DNA of 64,000 nt from Intestinibacter bartlettii (lineage in GTDB: Bacteria > Bacillota > Clostridia > Peptostreptococcales > Peptostreptococcaceae). The stretch lies in assembly GCF_000154445.1 (NCBI RefSeq), contig NZ_DS499566.1; one strand, 5' to 3'. Below, in pieces: positions 24,893 through 34,849 of this stretch; the stretch's first letter is position 1; each line of letters begins with the position of its first letter. The notes below the pieces were generated by a model that did no database searches, was not told where the DNA came from, and was given only the letters and a program-made list of their open reading frames with translations. The translations under genes were made by a program, and so were the position numbers.

Positions 24893-26713
24893 ATGCCATG
24901 TTTGCCTAACTTAGGTTCAAAGGCTCCTGATTTCACAGTAAACACTACATTCGGTCCTATCAATCTATCTGATTACTGTGGAAAATGGGTAGTATTATTC
25001 TCCCATCCTGGAGACTTTACACCAGTATGCACTACTGAATTTATATGCTTTGCGAAGTATTATAATGAATTTAAAAAGAGAAATACTCAACTTATAGGCC
25101 TTAGCGTCGACAGCAATGCCTCACATTTAGCATGGGTTTATAATATATGTCAACTAACAGGTATTGAAATTCCGTTTCCAATTATAGATGATTCAAACAA
25201 AACAATAGCTAAACTCTATGGAATGATTTCAAAAGATATGAGTGAAACATCAACTGTCAGAGCTGTATATATAATTGATGATAAACAAATACTAAGAACT
25301 ATCTTGTATTATCCTATGACAACTGGAAGAAATATATTTGAGATTCTTAGAATTATAGATGCTCTACAAAAATCTGATTGTGATAATGTTGTTACACCGG
25401 CTAACTGGTTACCAGGTAACTCAGTAATCGCTAAACCACCGAAAACTTACAAAGAACTTAAAAATACTATGAAAAACTGCGATAAGAAATACTCATGTTT
25501 AGATTGGTACTTATGCTTTATAAATCAAGAAAACAGACAAAATATGCCTGAATATATAGATAAAAGCAATGATTCTAAATATGTTTATCCTAAACAAAAA
25601 AGCATCAATAAACCAAACTCTAAACGTAATGAAATACAAAAATATAAAACTGTAAATCCTAATTGTCCTAATTTAAACCCAATTGTATTCCAATATGTTT
25701 TAGGAAATCCAGAAAATCTAGATCCAACTTATCTAGATGCTGCTATATATGCATTTGTCGAAATAGATGATGATGGTAATTTAAGTGTTCCATCTCCAAG
25801 ATATTTAAATCAGATGCTTGCATTAAAAGATGTTAAACCTTCTTTAAAAATAATAGCTGCTATAGGTGGATGGGGTGCTGATGGATTTTCCGATGCAGCT
25901 TTAACTCCAACATCTCGTTATAATTTTGCTAGAAATGTAAATCAACTTGTAAATGACTACGGACTTGATGGTATCGATATAGATTGGGAATATCCTGGAA
26001 GTGGCGCTTCTGGTATTAAAGCAAGACCTGAGGACAAAGAAAACTTCACATTACTTTTAACTGCACTAAGAGATGTTTTAGGTGAAGATAAATGGATAAG
26101 TGTGGCTGGTACGGGGGATACTGGCTATATCAATAGAAGTGCAGAAATAGATAAAATAGCACCTATAATAACATATTTCAATCTTATGAGTTATGATTTT
26201 ACTGCTGGAGAAACTGGCGATAGAGGAAAAAAACATCAAGCTAACTTATTTGATTCAAACTTATCTCTTTCTGGATACAGCGTAGATTCTATGGTAACTA
26301 ACCTTATAAATGCTGGTATGCCTTCTAGAAAAATAAATCTAGGCGTGCCATTTTACGGTAGATTAGGAGCTACAAATACTAAATCTTATGATGAACTTAG
26401 AGCAAATTATATAAATAAAAATGGATACACTTATAACTTCGATAATCAAGCGCTAGTTCCTTATTTAGTTAAAGATGGAGATTTTGCTATGTCTTTTGAC
26501 AATGACTTATCGATATTCTTAAAAGCTAAATATGTACTTCAAAATTGTCTTGGTGGTATATTCTCTTGGACTTCAACTTATGATCAAGCAAATATATTGG
26601 GAAGAGCGATGTATCTAGCTATAAATGACACTAATAATTTTGAAGATGAACTTGCTGATATTTACGGAAGTGTTCCGGATTTGCCAGAAGGAAATGTTCA
26701 AAAAAATATATAA
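24893..26713 (+). CDS. cotE: peroxiredoxin-chitinase fusion, CotE-like spore-coat protein
   Basis: 606 residues. Residues 1-215 are a Prx6-type peroxiredoxin with peroxidatic Cys46 in PGDFTPVCTTEF and the TPANWLPG block (about 168-175). A linker of about 40 residues leads to a GH18 chitinase domain (about 258-590) with GGWG (326-329) and DGIDIDWE (359-366, catalytic Glu366). This order is that of CotE, a spore-surface protein of Clostridioides difficile that degrades chitin and mucin-linked sugars. There is no signal peptide, as expected for a coat protein. AGAGGTGAT precedes the ATG, and CATATTTTA at 24809-24817 fits a sigma-K/E -10. Confidence 0.92.
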   Translation: MPCLPNLGSKAPDFTVNTTFGPINLSDYCGKWVVLFSHPGDFTPVCTTEFICFAKYYNEFKKRNTQLIGLSVDSNASHLAWVYNICQLTGIEIPFPIIDDSNKTIAKLYGMISKDMSETSTVRAVYIIDDKQILRTILYYPMTTGRNIFEILRIIDALQKSDCDNVVTPANWLPGNSVIAKPPKTYKELKNTMKNCDKKYSCLDWYLCFINQENRQNMPEYIDKSNDSKYVYPKQKSINKPNSKRNEIQKYKTVNPNCPNLNPIVFQYVLGNPENLDPTYLDAAIYAFVEIDDDGNLSVPSPRYLNQMLALKDVKPSLKIIAAIGGWGADGFSDAALTPTSRYNFARNVNQLVNDYGLDGIDIDWEYPGSGASGIKARPEDKENFTLLLTALRDVLGEDKWISVAGTGDTGYINRSAEIDKIAPIITYFNLMSYDFTAGETGDRGKKHQANLFDSNLSLSGYSVDSMVTNLINAGMPSRKINLGVPFYGRLGATNTKSYDELRANYINKNGYTYNFDNQALVPYLVKDGDFAMSFDNDLSIFLKAKYVLQNCLGGIFSWTSTYDQANILGRAMYLAINDTNNFEDELADIYGSVPDLPEGNVQKNI

Positions 26714-26741
26714 TGCTTATTTTATAAATTATTTCAAATTG

Positions 26742-26787
26742 AAAGGTATTGTAAGATATTATTCATATTTTTTAATACCTTTTTTTA
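26742..26787 (+). terminator. terminator after cotE
   Basis: AAAGGTATT...AATACC stem followed by TTTTTTT. Confidence 0.65.
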
Positions 26788-26910
26788 ATTATTTTTGCTA
26801 TTATAAACTTATATCTAGCTTTCTAACTTTAAATTACTATAATTATTAAATATATTGTACATAATAAAAGTATAAAGTTGTATAAATAGAAATTTGAAAG
26901 GAGTACGCCC

Positions 26911-27561
26911 TTGCGGCAAATAAATATGAATATAACTATATTTGGTGCCAATAGTTCTATTGGCAAATATTTAATAGATTTGTTTGTAAATGATAATCAC
27001 AATGTCACTGCTTTTATAGACAAGCCCGGGTCTATAAAGCTTCCACCAAAAAACATAAATTTAATAGTCGGACATGCATATGACCACCTTTTAGTAGGAG
27101 ATGCGATAAAAAATGCTGATGTCGTTATAAATGCTTTTAGACCGGATTTTAAAGTATTTAAAAATAATGATAACTATGCAAATAATATATCTAATAAGAC
27201 TATAATTGAAGAGATGATTAAATTAAATAAAAAAAGATTTATAACAATATCAAGGGCTATTGACAATAACGCTGTAGGAAAATCAAATCATCTAGCATCA
27301 ATTTCACTTAATAAAATTTTATATAAAAGCTATAAAAAAGATTTTAAATGTACATTAGACATTTTATATAATTCTAATTTAGATTGGACAGTTTTAAGGG
27401 TAATAAGAACTCTTCCCTCTAGAAAAAAAGGTGAATATCTCGTTTCAACACAAAACAAAGTAAGTTCTTTTGTATCAAATTACAATATAGCTTGCTTTTT
27501 ATATAACACATCTATAAACAAAGCTTTTATCAGGGAATGTGTCGTTATATCAAATAAATAA
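26911..27561 (+). CDS. NAD(P)-binding Rossmann-fold protein (NmrA/SDR-like)
   Basis: 216 residues starting at TTG, which is seven bases after AAAGGAG; the first ATG is 15 bases further and poorly spaced. The nucleotide-binding loop is ITIFGANSSIGKYL (about 8-21). VVINAF (about 71-76) and RFITISRA (about 110-117) follow as in the atypical SDR/NAD(P)H-binding group. The usual YxxxK pair is not evident, so catalysis is uncertain. It follows cotE but has its own terminator on each side. Confidence 0.75.
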   Translation: MRQINMNITIFGANSSIGKYLIDLFVNDNHNVTAFIDKPGSIKLPPKNINLIVGHAYDHLLVGDAIKNADVVINAFRPDFKVFKNNDNYANNISNKTIIEEMIKLNKKRFITISRAIDNNAVGKSNHLASISLNKILYKSYKKDFKCTLDILYNSNLDWTVLRVIRTLPSRKKGEYLVSTQNKVSSFVSNYNIACFLYNTSINKAFIRECVVISNK

Positions 27562-27592
27562 AAGCACATTATTAAGTGCTTTTATTTTTTTT
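27558..27592. terminator. bidirectional terminator
   Basis: AAAAGCAC / GTGCTTTT stem followed by ATTTTTTTT, between convergent genes. Confidence 0.8.
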
Positions 27593-28571
27593 GATTTTTC
27601 TTTCTTTTTACGTATTTAAGTACTTCTTCTAATCTCTCATATTCAAGTACTGATAATACGTCGTTTATCTTTTGTATTATCTCATCTTTTTCATTTTGAT
27701 TTTCATCAATTTTTACTTTATTTTCTTTTTTAGATTGCTCTGTTTTTTCTTCTTTTACTGCTTTAGTTTCTTTGCTTTTTATAGGTTTTTCTACGCTTTT
27801 ATTTATATTATTTTCATCTATTACTATGTTTTCCTGACCTTTTACTACTAATTTATCTAGCTTTTCTTTTATCTCTTCATCTTTTACTTCTATAAGATTT
27901 TTAGATAGGTATTTTTCTAGTATTCTATCATTTGGTATTCCTAATTCATTTTTGCATATAGTATCTGCCATTTCGTTAAATAAATCTTCTTCGTGACTTT
28001 TTACTTGGACAAATTGAATTTCTATTCCTTTTTTCATAAGAGCATTCATGTTTTCATAATAATCTTGTGATGATTTATCTTTTCTTTTCCAAAATCCTGT
28101 CGCATGGTGGCATATACCTTCGTAATCGTGGAATATTACTACTTTCTTGTGATTATTATTTAACGCATAAGTAGCACCTTCTAAAGCTGCTTTTAGCTCC
28201 CCTGCAATCTGTCTTATATTGTTGTCTTTTTCATTTGTTCCAGAGCCACCGTGAATATATTCAACTACATTATCTTTAACTGCAACAACTCCATAAGAAT
28301 ATTTTCTGCTACCTGAGTTATAACTTCCATCTACATATACATGAAGACAATTTTCATCGTATTTATCTTTTCCTTTTCTAAGAAGCTCGCTTCCTTTTTG
28401 TAAAAATGACTTTGCTTCTTCAATATCTTCAAAACTCTTATAAATAGCTCCTTTAACACCTTTTATGTACTTTTGGCATTCGCTCCAAGAATCTACAAGT
28501 TTATTTTGGACTCTTTCATTTTTAGAAAAGTCGAATCCTTCTTTTATAGCATATACTTTTTTCTTTGCCAT
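27582..28571 (-). CDS. rnhA: ribonuclease HI with N-terminal viroplasmin domain
   Basis: 329 residues. A caulimovirus viroplasmin-type RNA/DNA-hybrid-binding domain (about 4-48: KKVYAIKEG...SWSECQKYIKGVKGAIYKSF) precedes RNase H type 1 (about 75-212). Acidic active-site residues are seen in VYVDGSYN, GELKAALE, FHDYEG and EMADTICK. It cuts RNA in RNA-DNA hybrids. The last 110 residues are a long Lys/Glu-rich extension with a helical end, longer than usual for the family. Ribosome site GGAGAG. Confidence 0.9.
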   Translation of the reverse strand: MAKKKVYAIKEGFDFSKNERVQNKLVDSWSECQKYIKGVKGAIYKSFEDIEEAKSFLQKGSELLRKGKDKYDENCLHVYVDGSYNSGSRKYSYGVVAVKDNVVEYIHGGSGTNEKDNNIRQIAGELKAALEGATYALNNNHKKVVIFHDYEGICHHATGFWKRKDKSSQDYYENMNALMKKGIEIQFVQVKSHEEDLFNEMADTICKNELGIPNDRILEKYLSKNLIEVKDEEIKEKLDKLVVKGQENIVIDENNINKSVEKPIKSKETKAVKEEKTEQSKKENKVKIDENQNEKDEIIQKINDVLSVLEYERLEEVLKYVKRKKNQKK

Positions 28572-28583
28572 ATATCTCTCCTT

Positions 28584-29501
28584 TTATATAAATAATAAAT
28601 ACACCAATATCGGTATTGTAAACACACTCGCAAGCGTAGTTATAAATATCGATTTCGATGCCAAAGTTGTATTTCCTTCAAATTGGTTGCAAAACATAAT
28701 AGCAATTGAGCCAACGGGCATGGCTATTAAAATTACTAATACGCCTAAAATAACAGGGTCTTGAATTATAAATTTAAGCACCCACCAAAATAAAATAGGC
28801 ATTAGAATTTGTTTTATTATTGTATAAGGATAAATCCTTATATCGTTTAATACTTCTTTTATCGGTATTTCAGCTAATGATGAACCTATTATCATCATAG
28901 CAAGAGGTGTTGTTATAGAACCTATCAAATCCGACGTCTCTCCTATTATCTGTGGCATTTGGTATTTTGTCAAGTATATGATTACTGCTATTATCGAGAA
29001 TATAATTCCTGGATTTATAAGTTGTTTAAAGTCAAAGGAAAGTTTTCCACTTCCAGAAATCAAATATACTCCATAGCTATAACATACTAAGTTAAAAACT
29101 AGGTTACATATTGATGCAAAAAATAGAGCTTCGTCTCCAAATATAGATTGTATTACTGGATATCCCATAAATCCTATATTTGAAAATATAGTCATAAACT
29201 GATATAAATTTCTATCTTCTTTCGGCACTTTTAAAATCCTCGAAAGTAAAATTCCCATGATAGGAAGTACCATATAAATCGCTATTGAAATTAAAAATAT
29301 CTGGATAACTGAACTTAGACTTCCATTTGTAGGCGCTCTAACAGAAGATAAAATAAGCCCTGGCGATGTAATATTTAAGACAAGCGATGACATCTTTTGG
29401 TTTTGAGTTTGATCTAATATTCCTGATTTATTTGCTATATACCCTATTATCATTACTAAAAATAATATTATCATTTGATTTACTATAACTTGTATATCCA
29501 T
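28584..29501 (-). CDS. AEC family transporter (auxin efflux carrier-like)
   Basis: 305 residues with ten membrane helices in two five-helix bundles: IVNQMIILFLVMIIGYIANKSG at the start, the NITSPGLILSS half-helix motif (about 43-53), and CNQFEGNT...ITTLASVFTIP near the end. Bacterial members export or import organic acids such as malate. The substrate is unknown. It is 12 bases upstream of rnhA on the same strand. Confidence 0.88.
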   Translation of the reverse strand: MDIQVIVNQMIILFLVMIIGYIANKSGILDQTQNQKMSSLVLNITSPGLILSSVRAPTNGSLSSVIQIFLISIAIYMVLPIMGILLSRILKVPKEDRNLYQFMTIFSNIGFMGYPVIQSIFGDEALFFASICNLVFNLVCYSYGVYLISGSGKLSFDFKQLINPGIIFSIIAVIIYLTKYQMPQIIGETSDLIGSITTPLAMMIIGSSLAEIPIKEVLNDIRIYPYTIIKQILMPILFWWVLKFIIQDPVILGVLVILIAMPVGSIAIMFCNQFEGNTTLASKSIFITTLASVFTIPILVYLLFI

Positions 29502-29552
29502 ATTATTCCCCCTAAATTCTCATACTAATACTTATTTTAACACATTTTAGAT

Positions 29553-29589
29553 AAAAAAAGACTTGAAGCAATTTGCTCCAAGTTTTTTT
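29553..29589 (-). terminator. terminator after the CaCA antiporter gene
   Basis: AAAAAAACTTG / CAAGTCTTTTTTT-type stem read on the minus strand, directly after the stop codon at 29592. Confidence 0.65.
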
Positions 29590-29591
29590 AT

Positions 29592-30539
29592 CTATCTCAT
29601 TATAATATAAACTAAATATGCTATATAAATAACAAATAATACTGCTCCTTCGCCTCTATTAATACTTTTCTTTGTAATTGCGAAGAAATATGTCAGTATT
29701 GTTGCAAATATCATAACAATCATATCGTAAAATACTTCTGTGTGAATAGCTATACTGTGTATTGCAGATGATAAACCTAGTACAAGAAGTAAGTTAAATA
29801 TATTTGATCCAACTGCATTTCCTATAGCTATATCACTTTCTCCTTTTCTAGCTGCCACTATACTTGTTACAAGTTCTGGTAGTGATGTACCAATTGATAC
29901 TATAGTTAAACCTACTAAGTTTTCACTCATTCCCCATGAAAGAGCTATATTACTAGCAGAATTTACGACTAGTTGACCGCCTATAATTATACCAATAATT
30001 CCTAAAATACTGTATATTATACTTTTTGAAGTCGATATTTCTTCTATTTCGTCTTCTACACTTTCATCTTTTGATGTAATCGCCATTTCGATTAAGTAGT
30101 ACATAAATATAGCAAATAATGATAGTAATATATATCCATCAGCTCTAGATAACATATTTTCTGCTGCTGATTGGAATTTTATATCATGACTTATTACCCA
30201 AAATACAAAACTTGCAAGAATTACAAAAGGAAATTCCTTTATAATTGTGCTCTTTTGCACTTTTATAGGTTTTACCATCGCTGTTATACCTATTACAACT
30301 AAAAAGTTAAATATATTTGACCCGACAACATTTGCTATTGCCATGTCGTTTTGGCCTTTTAATGCTGCTGTAACACTAACTGCAGCTTCTGGTGCACTTG
30401 TACCAAATGCGACTATTGTAAGCCCTATTAATAATGATGGTATTCTGAATTTCTTAGCTATCGATGATGCTCCTGATACGAATCCATCTGCTCCTTTAAT
30501 TAATAATAAAAATCCTATTAATAATAAAATGTAGTTCAT
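29592..30539 (-). CDS. calcium/sodium antiporter (CaCA family, YrbG-like)
   Basis: 315 residues with ten membrane helices as an inverted duplication. Both alpha repeats are clear: GTSAPEAAVSVTAALKGQ with VVGSNIFN (about 46-82), and GTSLPELVTSIVAARKGE with AVGSNIFN (about 216-250). These line the cation site. It exchanges Na or H for Ca. An acidic loop (KDESVEDEIEEIS) separates the halves. Single gene with its own terminator. Confidence 0.92.
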   Translation of the reverse strand: MNYILLLIGFLLLIKGADGFVSGASSIAKKFRIPSLLIGLTIVAFGTSAPEAAVSVTAALKGQNDMAIANVVGSNIFNFLVVIGITAMVKPIKVQKSTIIKEFPFVILASFVFWVISHDIKFQSAAENMLSRADGYILLSLFAIFMYYLIEMAITSKDESVEDEIEEISTSKSIIYSILGIIGIIIGGQLVVNSASNIALSWGMSENLVGLTIVSIGTSLPELVTSIVAARKGESDIAIGNAVGSNIFNLLLVLGLSSAIHSIAIHTEVFYDMIVMIFATILTYFFAITKKSINRGEGAVLFVIYIAYLVYIIMR

Positions 30540-30593
30540 AACTTTAAACCCAAATTATTTTGAGTTGTCTCCCTTCTCTAAAGTCTTTATTAT

Positions 30594-33500
30594 TTAATTT
30601 TTGCATACTTTATCAATTTCTACAAGATATTTTATATTGTAGTACTCCACTAATAATTTGTCTTTTGTATCTTTATAATATCTTACATTTGCTTTTATAG
30701 AGCGATTTTTAATTTCTTTGTTTATATATTCTACAAAATCTAAATTATTGTTTTGAGCCTTTTTATTTTTTATTATGTCTATTAAAAGTCCTGTTATAAC
30801 TTCTCTTCTGCTTTTTTGAAGATGTTTAGATATATTTTCTTCTACGTTTTTTTGATTAACGTCTTTTATAATGCATCCATGGAGGTTGTTCTCTAGTTTT
30901 TTATTGCTGTAAGTATTATTTCCTATATTAAAAAGTACAAATACTCCATAATCGTATTTACTTCTTAGAAGCCTTCCAAGTGCTTGTTTTACTTTTATGA
31001 CCATCTGTGGATAATTTACATCGAAGTAAGTCTTTTTAAATTTAGTCATTATACTGTAATAAAGCGGATCTTTTGGCTGTAAGTTTGGCAATTTGTCAAG
31101 TGTTACACATATAAGTCCATCTCCAGGAACATCCACACCTTCAAAGCATCCTTTTGAACCTAAAACTATATTTTTATTGTCTACATTTTTTAAGGATTTA
31201 ATTCCTTTTTTATTCATATATACATTTATATCTTCATCTATTAAATTATTTTTAAGCATATCATATGTATCTTCTAATCTTTTTCTACTTGTAAATAAAG
31301 ATAATACATTAGAATCGCTTATTTCTGAATATTTTTGTATATTATAACTCATATTTAAAACAAAGTCATCACTTTTATATCCACCTATATCTGTTGGTCT
31401 TATAACTTGCACTCTGTTTTTATAATTGTAAATCGGCTCTATTATTTTTTTAGTATTTTCTACTGTATTTATTCCAAGAGTATCTGTAAAATACTCCATT
31501 TTATTGTCTACACTCAATGTTGCAGATACAAATATTCCACAATTTAAAGCTGATAGAATATTTTCTCTAAATAAATCTGCTAAATTTAGAGGAACTACTT
31601 TTAAAATAAAGTTGTCGAATTTGCTAGAAATAGAAGCTATCTTTGAAACTAAATCTCCTTTTTCATCTTCTAAAAACATTCCAAGCATTGTCGCTATATC
31701 TTCTAAGTCTTTTATTTTAGACTTACCGTATTTATAAATTTCGCTTTCTTTATCTACTATATCTTCGTCTATATTTCTATCAAATATGACTAAGATTTGT
31801 TTTATATTAGATAGTATACTTTCAAAATTTGATTTTATAATTTGACTATAAGGTTTGTATGTTATATCTACATACTCTTTATCTCTATATAAAGTCCCAA
31901 CCTTATCGTCTTTTTGAAGGTTAATTTCCCAATTCAAATCGTAATTTGTAATAAGTGAGTAACCTTCATTTATTCCAAAGTCCAAAATATCATACATTTT
32001 TTCAAATATAAAGTTTATATTATGACTTATCTTTTCTTTTACTTCTCTATCTAATTTTATCTCACTATAAAACCTGTCTATTGGTTTAATTTTTCGCTTT
32101 TGTTTGTCTTTTATATCTCTATAGTATTTAGATGAGCTTGAAAATTCACTTGGATATATCTCTTTTAAGAAGTATCTAAAATTTTTGTATTCTATCTCTT
32201 GTGAAAAGAAGTCATATCCCTTTTCAACTAAATTATGGGCCTCATCTACTATTATATTTTCCATTGGTTTTTCATCTGTATACGGCCATTTTGCAAGTAA
32301 TGAATGATTTACTACTGTAATATCTTCATCTTTAAGCTCTTCTACTCTTTTTTTATAAAGACAATTTTCACCACATTTTTTCGGTTTACATAAATCAACA
32401 TCACAGGCTACTTTCATTATATGTTCTCTAAGTTCTTTAAAATGTTCTAAAAGCAAGTAACTTATTTCTTCTATATCGCCGTATTTTCCTTCTTTTATTA
32501 GATTTTCAATAATTATTATCGATAATATATCATTAGTTGTTGGATTTTCTTTATCGTAGTCCTTTTTATATTCATAAAACTTAGACTTACATATATAGTT
32601 GTTTTTTCCCTTTATATATCCATAGCTTACCTTACCTGAAAGACCTAGTGAGTTTATTACATTAGGCAAATCTTTATCTATTAATTGGACCTGTAGCTCT
32701 TTTGTCGCTGTCGATACTATTATTCTCTTTTTAGAATATCTCGCTTCTAAAACTGCTGGAAGTAAATATCCGACGCTTTTTCCGATACCTGTTGGAGCTT
32801 CTATACATGCTATATTGGCAGAATTTGTATCAAACGTCTCTCTTATTAATTTTGTCAAATCATATTGACCTTGTCTAAATTCATATATAAAACCTTTTTT
32901 GCTATCCCATATATCTTTTTCTTTTAAAAGCTCTTCGTAATGATTTTTGTTGTCTCCAAGCAATTTATAAATCTCTTCTTCTTTTAAATTGCTCTTTTTA
33001 GTTTGATTTTTTTCTTCTTCAAATACTGTCTTTGTCTTTTCTTTTAGAGAAAAATCTGCATTATTTATAATATCCGACCATTCCCAATTTTCTAGTTTAA
33101 ATTTATTTAAATAAGAATCTATTTCAAAAGTAAGCGGATAAAGTGTCAGCTTATCTTCTTTTTCTAATCTATCTTTAAATCTCAAAATAAGGGCATTTAC
33201 TACATCTATTGTGTCTATAGTATCGCTAAGGGCTCTGTGTATTTCGTCATTTTTATCTTTTGTAATTTGTTTTTTTAAATAATCTAGATTAAATTCCCTT
33301 TGGAAAGGCTCTAAAACACATGCTAGTTCCATAGAATCTAAAAATTTATTTTTTAACTCTCCAATATGAAATTCTAGAAATTTCTCTTCAAATTGTTTAT
33401 TGTGGCAAATTATAATCTTATCTTCTATAAATTCTAAAAAATCATCTTTGATTTCTTCTAATTTCGGCGCCTTATCCAACTCTTTTTGACTTAGATTTTT

Positions 33501-33686
33501 ACAAAGTGTAAAAATTTCAGATGGAACCTTATGTTTATTTTTTATAAGTGTTTCAAAAGTAGATATATTATTGTCTTTATCTATTTTTACCGCTCCAATT
33601 TCTAGTATTTCGCTATTTGCAGGGTTTAACCCGCTCGTTTCTATATCTAAAAATACTACATTATTTATAATACTTATAATTTCTAT
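30594..33686 (-). CDS. dinG: DinG-type DNA helicase with N-terminal DEDD exonuclease
   Basis: About 1030 residues. The first ordinary start (TTG 33479) would cut the exonuclease domain in half. The frame runs upstream through VVFLDIETSGLNP...EILEIGAVKID to ATA at 33686, seven bases after AGGAGGG, so an AUA start is likely. Exonuclease about 1-160; helicase Walker A EAPTGIGKS; four cysteines of a Fe-S cluster (CDVDLCKPKKCGENC); IIVDEAH box; motif VI ALGRLLRS near the C-terminus. It unwinds DNA and processes 3' ends in repair. The second exonuclease motif has Glu for Asp (HNKQFEE). Confidence 0.88.
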   Translation of the reverse strand: MEIISIINNVVFLDIETSGLNPANSEILEIGAVKIDKDNNISTFETLIKNKHKVPSEIFTLCKNLSQKELDKAPKLEEIKDDFLEFIEDKIIICHNKQFEEKFLEFHIGELKNKFLDSMELACVLEPFQREFNLDYLKKQITKDKNDEIHRALSDTIDTIDVVNALILRFKDRLEKEDKLTLYPLTFEIDSYLNKFKLENWEWSDIINNADFSLKEKTKTVFEEEKNQTKKSNLKEEEIYKLLGDNKNHYEELLKEKDIWDSKKGFIYEFRQGQYDLTKLIRETFDTNSANIACIEAPTGIGKSVGYLLPAVLEARYSKKRIIVSTATKELQVQLIDKDLPNVINSLGLSGKVSYGYIKGKNNYICKSKFYEYKKDYDKENPTTNDILSIIIIENLIKEGKYGDIEEISYLLLEHFKELREHIMKVACDVDLCKPKKCGENCLYKKRVEELKDEDITVVNHSLLAKWPYTDEKPMENIIVDEAHNLVEKGYDFFSQEIEYKNFRYFLKEIYPSEFSSSSKYYRDIKDKQKRKIKPIDRFYSEIKLDREVKEKISHNINFIFEKMYDILDFGINEGYSLITNYDLNWEINLQKDDKVGTLYRDKEYVDITYKPYSQIIKSNFESILSNIKQILVIFDRNIDEDIVDKESEIYKYGKSKIKDLEDIATMLGMFLEDEKGDLVSKIASISSKFDNFILKVVPLNLADLFRENILSALNCGIFVSATLSVDNKMEYFTDTLGINTVENTKKIIEPIYNYKNRVQVIRPTDIGGYKSDDFVLNMSYNIQKYSEISDSNVLSLFTSRKRLEDTYDMLKNNLIDEDINVYMNKKGIKSLKNVDNKNIVLGSKGCFEGVDVPGDGLICVTLDKLPNLQPKDPLYYSIMTKFKKTYFDVNYPQMVIKVKQALGRLLRSKYDYGVFVLFNIGNNTYSNKKLENNLHGCIIKDVNQKNVEENISKHLQKSRREVITGLLIDIIKNKKAQNNNLDFVEYINKEIKNRSIKANVRYYKDTKDKLLVEYYNIKYLVEIDKVCKN

Positions 33687-33962
33687 AGTGAGCCCTCCTT
33701 TCTAAATTTCGATTTTATTATTATAGATTATACTTTACTACATTATTATAGATATTTAAATAAATTTTTAAAAAGCTTTAACATATATTAAGAAAATTTA
33801 AATATAAGGCACAAATGTTAATTCTTTATGTTTTTGTAACGTGATAATGTTAATTTTGATATAATTTTTATTAAATAGAGTAGTTAATATCTTACATGAA
33901 TATTTTTTACTAATTTTAAGAAAATATTAATAGTTTAAATTAAATTGTAAGGAGGTTTTAAA
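33687..33962. other. intergenic promoter region between divergent dinG and pdaA-like genes
   Basis: 276 bases, AT-rich. No coding frame with a ribosome site other than those of the flanking genes. No clear promoter of the main sigma factor is visible upstream of the pdaA-like gene, which fits a sporulation-type promoter, but I cannot name one. Confidence 0.4.
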
Positions 33963-34793
33963 GTGAAAAAGAATAATCTCGGGAATTATCTCATCATAGG
34001 ATTTTTTGCACTTCTTCTCGGAGTAATAGCTATAACAAATTCTAATCTTTTTAACAAATCTAAAACACAAATTTTAGATAGTGATTTAAGTACTACAGAA
34101 TACAACTGGTACTTTAATCCCAGAGAGGACCACAAACAACCAGATCCAATAAAAGAAGCCGATTTTTTCAAAAGTTATAATACTTATTATGTAGGAGATC
34201 CAAATGAAAAAGTAATTTACTTAACATTTGATGCCGGATACGAAAACGGTTACACAAACCTACTTTTAGACACATTAAAAAAACATAATGCTCCGGCAAA
34301 CTTCTTTGTAGTAAAAAGCTACATAGAAAATAATAAAGATTTAGTAAATAGAATGGTAAAAGAAGGTCATCTAGTCTGTAACCACTCTAAAAGTCACGTT
34401 TCCATGGCTAGTATAGATAATATAGATAAATTTAACGAAGAAATACTTTCCACTGCAAAGGCCTATAAAGAAGTAACTGGAAAAGAAATGCCTAAATATT
34501 TCCGCCCTCCTATGGGTAAGTTTAGCGAAAGATCTCTTAAGTACACACAAGACTTAGGTTACTCAACTATATTTTGGAGCTTTGCATATGTAGACTGGTA
34601 TGACTCTAATCAACCTAGTCATGAAGAAGCGAAGAAGAAAATCTACTCTAGAACACATCCTGGGGCAATTGTACTTCTTCACTCTAATTCCCAAACTAAT
34701 GCAGAAATACTAGATGAAGTTTTAACTCATTGGGAAGAAGAAGGTTACACTATAAAAAGTTTAGATTACTTAACAGATAAAAAAACTAGTTAA
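33963..34793 (+). CDS. pdaA: polysaccharide deacetylase, PdaA-like (spore cortex muramic-delta-lactam)
   Basis: 276 residues from a GTG start nine bases after AAGGAGG. Signal anchor at about 7-26, then a NodB domain: LTFDAGYENG (about 83-92; the PdaA-type replacement of the normal TFDDG), the metal-binding HSKSH (about 138-142), RPPMGKF (about 178-184) and VLLHSN (about 237-242). PdaA removes acetyl from N-acetylmuramic acid to form the cortex lactam during sporulation. The DAGYEN signature and length make this assignment good. Confidence 0.88.
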   Translation: MKKNNLGNYLIIGFFALLLGVIAITNSNLFNKSKTQILDSDLSTTEYNWYFNPREDHKQPDPIKEADFFKSYNTYYVGDPNEKVIYLTFDAGYENGYTNLLLDTLKKHNAPANFFVVKSYIENNKDLVNRMVKEGHLVCNHSKSHVSMASIDNIDKFNEEILSTAKAYKEVTGKEMPKYFRPPMGKFSERSLKYTQDLGYSTIFWSFAYVDWYDSNQPSHEEAKKKIYSRTHPGAIVLLHSNSQTNAEILDEVLTHWEEEGYTIKSLDYLTDKKTS

Positions 34794-34815
34794 AAATTGC
34801 CTATCTTTAGTAGAT

Positions 34816-34849
34816 AAAAACCCTTGAGGGAAATTCCCCCAAGGGTTTT
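34816..34849. terminator. bidirectional terminator
   Basis: AAAACCCTTGAGGG / CCCCCAAGGGTTTT stem between convergent genes. Confidence 0.85.
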
